Positions 30,036 to 34,764 of a stretch of DNA of 34,764 bases are shown one piece after another. The position numbers were made by a program, and so were the translations under genes. This DNA comes from Melioribacteraceae bacterium. Its GTDB lineage: Bacteria > Bacteroidota > Ignavibacteria > Ignavibacteriales > Melioribacteraceae. The first letter of the stretch is position 1, and each line of letters starts with the position of its first letter. The notes under the pieces were generated by a model. It worked only from the letters and a program-made list of their open reading frames with translations. It was not told the origin of the DNA and did not search any database. The DNA is taken from NCBI GenBank assembly GCA_028282005.1, contig JANQIV010000235.1, positions 1 to 34,764 on the forward strand, given 5' to 3'.

Positions 30036-32417
30036 TTATGCTTCCATTTTTGCAGGCACTGGTTCGCCAGTTGGTTCATTCTCACTTTTAACAAGTGGTC
30101 TAATTTTTTCAAGTTTCATCAATAATGGCGGTAAGAATAGAAAGTCAGCTATTAATGCGATAGATAATGTTATCGCGGTTAGTTTAGCCATGTTCCCGTT
30201 CATTGCAAATGCTGAGAAGGATAATACTGTAAAACCTGCAACCAAAATTAGTGAGGTAACTACCAATGCTCTACCCACAGTTGAGAATGAATATCTCACA
30301 GCATCTTCCGGATTCATACCGTATTCTCTTCTTGCACGGATATATTTAATTAAGAAGTGAACAGAGTCATCAACAACAATTCCCAAAGTCATACCCATTA
30401 CGATTGAAAGCCCGACATCAATGTTGCCATTTGTTAATCCCCACAGTCCAAAGCCCATTGCGGCAGGCATTAAGTTTGGAACCAGGCTAAGTGCACCGAT
30501 TTTAAAGCTTCTCAATGCAAACAACATTAATGTTGAGATTAATATTAGAGCAATAACACTGCCGTTGATCATACTTTTAATATTGATTCCGGAAATGGTA
30601 GAGAACATGATAGACGGTCCTGTACCGTATGCGAACATGTAATCCGGTGCGTTTTCTCTCAACCAGTCTTCACCAATTTTTGTGGTTGCCAGCATTTCTT
30701 TAGCACTCATATCATCCAGGGTAACAATCATTCTTGTTGCAGATTTGTCAACATTTATTTGATTGTTCAAATCCAGTCCGTATGGCAATGACATTTCGTA
30801 TAACAATAAATACTGGGCTGCAAGTTCTCTATCTTGTGGTACTTTGTAATACGATTCTTCATCATAATGCATATTTTTGTTTAATCTTTTCATCACATCA
30901 GTGAAAGTATTTACGTGAAGTACACCTGGCTGCTCACGGTACCAAGTTGCGAATTCTTCTAATTTTGCCAGATATTCAGGATTGCTGATTCCGCCACTCT
31001 CACCTGCGCCAAGCGAATACTGAACTTGATAAATACCTGTTAAATTTTTTGTTGTGAAATCTGTATCTGTTTTGAACTGAATACTATCATCAAAGTAATC
31101 AACAAAACGGTCGTTAAGCTGATTGTTGAACAAAAATAAACCAACCAAAATTGCAGTTGCAGCACCGCCATAAAACAATGCGTTTTGTTTTTTAATTACC
31201 CATTCACCGAATCTTTCAATCAATTGATTATTTTGTTTTTCTTCTGAAAGTACTTTTACTCTAAATGGAAGTATTGAAATAAAAGCAGGCAAAAAAGTTA
31301 TTGAGTACAAAAAGGCCGCAGCAACACCTGCTGAAGTTATATTTCCTAAGTGATTAAACGGAGGAACATCGCTGAAGTTCATTGTTAAGAAACCGATTAT
31401 TGTTGATATGCTTGTCAGCAATACAGGCCTGAAATTTACAATCACACTTTCTCTAATTGCTTCTAGTTTTGTTTTACCTCTTCTTAATTCACGAAGGAAA
31501 GTAACAAGAATGTGAATTGAGTCAGCAATTGCTAATGTCATAATAATTGTTGGCGCTTGTGCTGATGGAGGAGTTAAACCGGTATTAAACCAGCCTGCAG
31601 CACCCATACCCGCCATTGTTGATATTGTAATAACCATAATTGTTGCAAATGTTCCACTGACTGATCTTAAAGTAAAAACCATAAAAAGGAACATTGCCAA
31701 ATACATCAAAGGAGTCAACGACATCATGTCGCCCATGCTTGCTTCGGAGAATGCGTTGTTCAGCATAGCCAGTCCGGTGATGTAAACTTCAAGGTCAGGA
31801 TATTTTTCATTTACCTGGGCAACAAGCTGTCTTGCAAACGCTGCTGCTTCCGGTACTTCGGTAATATCTTTTTGAGGAAATTGAAGAGTAACGTTAACGC
31901 CTGTTACTTGTGCGTTTTCGGAGATAATTTGTTTCACTAAAAACGGTTCGGAAAGAGCAATAACTTTCGCATTTTTTAATTCTTCGGATGATTTATTAAT
32001 CGCATTTTCAACAAGATCTTCTACAATTAAATCATCTTCTTCGGAATAAGTATTTTGAAAGTTTGTTATTGCATCTACCCTAATGGAAAAAGGCATTTGC
32101 CAAGACTCATTTGTAAGCCACTCAACTGCCTCGAGAGTTTCGTTCGAAAAAACATCGCCGTTTTTTGAAGCTATTACGAAAAGGATATTATCATTTTTGG
32201 TGTAAACGTTCTGAATTTCTTCAAACGCTTGAAGCTGAGGATTTTCCTCGCTGAAAAATACTCGGTAGTCAGTATCGAATCTTAAATACCTTGCACCGCT
32301 TGCTATTAAAAAGGTAACTACAAAAGAAGCAATTACCACTAGCCATCTATTTCGAATTATCCAATCAACATAATTGGATAGGATTCCATCGAATTTGCCT
32401 AGATTTTTGTTACTCAT
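30036..32417 (-). CDS. RND-superfamily MMPL-type exporter
   Basis: 793-residue inner-membrane permease with two similar halves. Each has a lone helix (about 24-42 in the first), a large periplasmic loop, and a bundle of about five helices (about 225-390 and about 630-775). Acidic residues sit in the fourth helix of each half: IADSIHILVTFLRELRRG and VVDDSVHFLIKYIRARR, as in MMPL/HpnN-type proton-driven lipid exporters. The first loop begins with the usual FDTDYRVFFSEENPQLQAFEE. The partner LolA-like and barrel genes follow, so it probably moves a hydrophobic compound toward the outer membrane. A palindromic box 43-60 bases before the start matches one before the Rrf2 gene. Confidence 0.9.
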   Translation of the reverse strand: MSNKNLGKFDGILSNYVDWIIRNRWLVVIASFVVTFLIASGARYLRFDTDYRVFFSEENPQLQAFEEIQNVYTKNDNILFVIASKNGDVFSNETLEAVEWLTNESWQMPFSIRVDAITNFQNTYSEEDDLIVEDLVENAINKSSEELKNAKVIALSEPFLVKQIISENAQVTGVNVTLQFPQKDITEVPEAAAFARQLVAQVNEKYPDLEVYITGLAMLNNAFSEASMGDMMSLTPLMYLAMFLFMVFTLRSVSGTFATIMVITISTMAGMGAAGWFNTGLTPPSAQAPTIIMTLAIADSIHILVTFLRELRRGKTKLEAIRESVIVNFRPVLLTSISTIIGFLTMNFSDVPPFNHLGNITSAGVAAAFLYSITFLPAFISILPFRVKVLSEEKQNNQLIERFGEWVIKKQNALFYGGAATAILVGLFLFNNQLNDRFVDYFDDSIQFKTDTDFTTKNLTGIYQVQYSLGAGESGGISNPEYLAKLEEFATWYREQPGVLHVNTFTDVMKRLNKNMHYDEESYYKVPQDRELAAQYLLLYEMSLPYGLDLNNQINVDKSATRMIVTLDDMSAKEMLATTKIGEDWLRENAPDYMFAYGTGPSIMFSTISGINIKSMINGSVIALILISTLMLFALRSFKIGALSLVPNLMPAAMGFGLWGLTNGNIDVGLSIVMGMTLGIVVDDSVHFLIKYIRARREYGMNPEDAVRYSFSTVGRALVVTSLILVAGFTVLSFSAFAMNGNMAKLTAITLSIALIADFLFLPPLLMKLEKIRPLVKSENEPTGEPVPAKMEA

Positions 32418-32459
32418 AAATACTTCCCTATGTTTGTGTGAAAAAAATTTAATAATTTC

Positions 32460-32477
32460 GTAACAACAATTGTTACA
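32460..32477 (-). promoter_or_regulatory. Rrf2 operator candidate before the MMPL operon
   Basis: GTAACAACAATTGTTACA: the arms GTAACAA and TTGTTAC are perfect inverted repeats three bases apart. It lies between the Rrf2 stop and the MMPL start and matches 13 of 18 positions, including GTAACAA and TTACA, of the box upstream of the Rrf2 gene. Confidence 0.65.
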
Positions 32478-32494
32478 GATATAGTCAAATTTTT

Positions 32495-33019
32495 TTATTC
32501 TTTAACAGAAATTTCCCCAGAGTTTATTTTCTCTTCAATTTGTTGTGGTGTTAGCCCTTTTTGCAAATATTTTAGAAGACCGGACCTTCTCATTGTATCC
32601 GTCATAACCTCTTCAAGGCTGATATTTGCCAAATAATCTGTTATAACATTTGTCAATGGTTTCAATACAGACGACAGTGTGTCCTGAATATTGCATCCAA
32701 CAGGACAAATTTTACTTGGCTCGCTATAATGGTAATGGAAAATTATTTCTTCTTGCTCAACAGCTTTATAAATATCCGCTAAATTTATTTCTGAAGGTTT
32801 TTTTGCAATTTTTGAACCTCCGTTTGGACCCGATCTGGAAACAATTAAATTAGCTTTTGAAAGCATTCCTAAAATTCTTCTAATAACAACAGGATTTGTA
32901 TTTACGCTCTCGGCAATGAATTTTGACGATTCAGTATAGTCCGGTCCAAAATATGTCCATCGGCTTGCTAATCCAGTCATAATATGTGTTGCGACAACAA
33001 ATTTGCTACTCGTGTTCAT
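32495..33019 (-). CDS. Rrf2-family transcriptional regulator
   Basis: 174 residues from the ATG at 33019, with GAGAGAAG before it; a further eight-codon upstream extension lacks support. It has a winged helix with the family marks FIAESVNTNPVVIRRILGMLSKANLIVSRSGPNGGSKIAKKPSEINLADIYKAVE. Two cysteines, C105 and C109 in KICPVGCNI, correspond to the iron-sulfur or thiol-sensing region; the third cysteine of the IscR/NsrR type is absent, so a classic cluster is doubtful. It likely controls itself and the MMPL operon through the shared GTAACAA-TTACA box. Confidence 0.9.
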   Translation of the reverse strand: MNTSSKFVVATHIMTGLASRWTYFGPDYTESSKFIAESVNTNPVVIRRILGMLSKANLIVSRSGPNGGSKIAKKPSEINLADIYKAVEQEEIIFHYHYSEPSKICPVGCNIQDTLSSVLKPLTNVITDYLANISLEEVMTDTMRRSGLLKYLQKGLTPQQIEEKINSGEISVKE

Positions 33020-33036
33020 TCTTCTCTCAATAATCT

Positions 33037-33054
33037 GTAACAAACATAATTACA
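33037..33054 (-). promoter_or_regulatory. Rrf2 operator candidate before its own gene
   Basis: GTAACAAACATAATTACA. It shares the outer arms GTAACAA and TTACA, with the same spacing, with the box at 32460-32477. It lies 18 bases before the Rrf2 start codon, a place for autorepression. Confidence 0.6.
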
Positions 33055-33172
33055 AAATAACAAGATGTCAAGTCCGAATTAATTTTCTTATTAAATGACC
33101 GAAATAATTTTTATTTGAGGGACAATTCTGTTTGAATAATTATTTATTTTATCGGAAATAAAAAAATCTTAG

Positions 33173-33988
33173 ATGGAAATGAAAAAAGAAAAAATAGTTT
33201 CTGTTATTGATGACTTGCCATTATGGTCTGCGCCTTTTGGACTAAAACTTTTAGATACAATTAAATACGAGGAGAATATTAATGTTCTCGATATTGGTAG
33301 TGGAACGGGTTTCCCTTTGATTGAAGTAGCTGGGAGGTTGGGAAGCACTTGTCAAATTTTTGGAGTTGATCCATGGAAAGAGGGTGTTGAGAGAATTAAA
33401 GAAAAAATTGATAAATGGGAATTAGAGAATATTAAAATAATTTTTGAAGGAAATGCGGAAATTCTTCCTTTTGAAAATGAATTCTTCGATTTAATTATTT
33501 CCAATAATGGGATTAATAATGTAAAAGATGATCAGCAAGTATTAAGTGAAATCAGCAGAACATCAAAGACCGGCTGTCAATTAGTTCTCACTGTAAACCT
33601 GCCTGATACTATGATTGACTTTTATAATTTGTTCGAAAGTGTTCTAGTTAAAAATGGTAAGATTGAAGAAATTATGTTTTTAAGAGATCATGTTTTCAAT
33701 AAACGCAAACCAATAGATTACACAAAAACTTTAATAGAGCAAAGCGGATTTAAAATCAATTCTGTTTATGAGGACTCATTTAATTTAAAATTCAGTAACG
33801 GAACAGCAATGTTTAACCACCCACTTATTGTAATTGCATTTATAGATGAGTGGAAAAAAATTGTAAGTACACGAGATGTTGAATCAATTTTCAGTGAGTT
33901 GGAAATAGAATTGAACAATCTTGCCAAAGCTTCTAATGGATTATCTTTTAATGTTCCTTGGATTTGCATTGATGCAGTTAAAACCTAA
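33173..33988 (+). CDS. SAM-dependent methyltransferase
   Basis: 271 residues, class-I Rossmann fold of the Methyltransf_11 type. Motif I is VLDIGSGTGFPLIEVAG (about 38-54), the acidic end of strand 2 is in IFGVDPWKEG, GNAEILPFENEFFDLIISNNG covers motifs II-III, and a C-terminal extension of about 120 residues would bind the substrate. The substrate is unknown. Two starts (33173 and 33179) fit equally. It is divergent from the Rrf2 gene with 153 bases between, so it may share regulation through the box at 33037-33054. Confidence 0.85.
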   Translation: MEMKKEKIVSVIDDLPLWSAPFGLKLLDTIKYEENINVLDIGSGTGFPLIEVAGRLGSTCQIFGVDPWKEGVERIKEKIDKWELENIKIIFEGNAEILPFENEFFDLIISNNGINNVKDDQQVLSEISRTSKTGCQLVLTVNLPDTMIDFYNLFESVLVKNGKIEEIMFLRDHVFNKRKPIDYTKTLIEQSGFKINSVYEDSFNLKFSNGTAMFNHPLIVIAFIDEWKKIVSTRDVESIFSELEIELNNLAKASNGLSFNVPWICIDAVKT

Positions 33989-34125
33989 TTAAGTTTAAAA
34001 TTCTGTTAATAATTTTTTAATAAAATTACAATTCAAATAGTTCAATAAATAGAAATTATGTAGTATCTTTAATTTGAATTATTGTTGCTACCCAATTTCT
34101 CCCCTCATTTAGAAAGGTAAATTAA

Positions 34126-34764
34126 ATGCCGTCAATTATTTTGAATATTCTTTCAATTGTAATAATATTTGCCTCTATAATAGGAATGTTCTTTGCTATC
34201 ACTTTATTGAGAAAAGGCAATGGAGCTTTAATATTAAGGTCAATATTTTCCTTCATTTTATTTGTGGTCTCTTTGCAGTTAATTGAAGTAGATTTAATGT
34301 TGAATGGCCTTACCTATTTGGTTCCTTGGATAGACGGTATTACTTTTCCTTTAATATATGGTATTGCACCCCTTTATTATATTTATATAAGAATGAGTAT
34401 TAATCCAAATTACAGGCCTCAATATTGGTATTATATATTTTTCCTTCCTGTTATTTATTTGACTTATGATATCTGGGATTATCTTTTTATGGATCAGCAA
34501 ATGAAGGCCGAATACTTAAAAAAAACCTATAATCATGAGTTTGTAATTAATGTTTTAGAAATGAATCTGGTTGCAAAAGCAAAATTTGTTTTCCTCTCTT
34601 TACAGATGGCGACTTTTTTTATTTTCAGCTATCTTAAGCTTAAAAACCACTTAAAAGTTTTTACGGATTTAGAATCAGATAATGATATCATTGAAAGGTT
34701 GAATTGGTTAAAAACAGTTACTGTTTTCTTTGGAGTTTATGCTTTTAGCTACGCTGCAATGCTT
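34126..34764 (+). CDS. N-terminal part of a 7-TM membrane protein, probably an AraC-type regulator (cut by window end)
   Basis: An open frame runs from the ATG at 34126 (AAAGGTAAATTAA before it) to the window end, 213 codons without a stop. At least six hydrophobic helices are seen: IILNILSIVIIFASIIGMFF, ILRSIFSFILFVVSLQLI, FPLIYGIAPLYYIYIR, YYIFFLPVIYLTYDI, FVFLSLQMATFFIFSYL and WLKTVTVFFGVYAFSYA. This layout, with PLIYGIAPLYYIYIRMSINP between helices, is the common sensor half of Bacteroidota proteins that end in an AraC-type DNA-binding domain. The C-terminus lies outside the window, so that part is inference. Confidence 0.6.
   Translation, partial: MPSIILNILSIVIIFASIIGMFFAITLLRKGNGALILRSIFSFILFVVSLQLIEVDLMLNGLTYLVPWIDGITFPLIYGIAPLYYIYIRMSINPNYRPQYWYYIFFLPVIYLTYDIWDYLFMDQQMKAEYLKKTYNHEFVINVLEMNLVAKAKFVFLSLQMATFFIFSYLKLKNHLKVFTDLESDNDIIERLNWLKTVTVFFGVYAFSYAAML

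Noticed and set aside
31880-31900. GTAACGTTAACG in the MMPL gene as a LacI operator
   Set aside because: It lies inside coding sequence encoding Val-Asn-Val-Thr, far from any start and from the sugar locus.
34031-34080. Inverted repeat AATTCAAAT/ATTTGAATT before the membrane protein gene
   Set aside because: Nine A/T-rich pairs with a 32-base loop are expected by chance in such DNA, and there is no second copy.

Overview
The window is AT-rich DNA (roughly one third G+C by eye) from a Gram-negative member of the Bacteroidota/Chlorobiota/Ignavibacteriota group. Supporting signs are a SusC/SusD outer-membrane pair, lipoprotein signal peptides, a YfiT-type (bacillithiol-linked) DinB protein, membrane-anchored AraC-like architecture and an Rrf2-MMPL export operon. 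Ignavibacteria is my best guess from style; no rRNA or marker gene proves it. I saw no tRNA, rRNA, CRISPR array, insertion sequence or integrase.

Layout. 1-2476: end-of-gene terminator, threonine synthase, a CIA30-domain protein and a CPBP intramembrane protease. 2477-2920: no intact gene, with a possible decayed ORF. 2921-3643: secreted DUF3108-like protein. 3644-8571: promoter region with four LacI-type operators, then susC-susD and a terminator. 8623-8991: small tautomerase (CHMI family). 8996-14612 (minus): four-gene operon, in transcription order a kinase/phospho-lyase fusion, galT, lacI-type regulator, galK. 14731-19916 (plus): divergent secreted GH2 beta-galactosidase and GH63-type alpha-glucosidase lipoprotein. 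20072-22259: SGNH hydrolase, YfiT-like protein and two cupins. 22260-25170 (minus): stand-alone receiver-like protein, DUF4287 protein, DUF1761 membrane protein, AraC regulator, VOC protein. 25382-27893: three unrecognised envelope-type proteins. 27933-33019 (minus): Rrf2 regulator, MMPL/RND permease, LolA-like protein, outer-membrane barrel. 33173-34764: methyltransferase and the start of a 7-TM (probably AraC-type) sensor/regulator cut by the window edge.

Central interpretation. The 3.7-19.9 kb region reads as one utilisation locus. The fusion protein has an N-terminal APH-fold kinase resembling animal hydroxylysine kinase and a C-terminal class-III PLP enzyme resembling the animal AGXT2L phospho-lyases (5-phosphohydroxylysine or phosphoethanolamine phospho-lyase). 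Beside it are galK, galT, a beta-galactosidase and a GH63 alpha-glucosidase. Together these match, step by step, the dismantling of glucosyl-galactosyl-hydroxylysine, the collagen glycan Glc-alpha1,2-Gal-beta-O-Hyl: GH63 removes glucose, GH2 removes galactose, GalK/GalT process galactose, and the fusion phosphorylates hydroxylysine and eliminates phosphate and ammonia. A shared LacI operator (about TGTTAACGNTANCA) occurs four times before susC and once at the start of the beta-galactosidase gene, tying the parts into one regulon. The enzyme families are well supported; the substrate is inference.

A second regulatory unit is the Rrf2 operon. A matching 18-bp palindromic box lies before the Rrf2 gene and before the MMPL gene.
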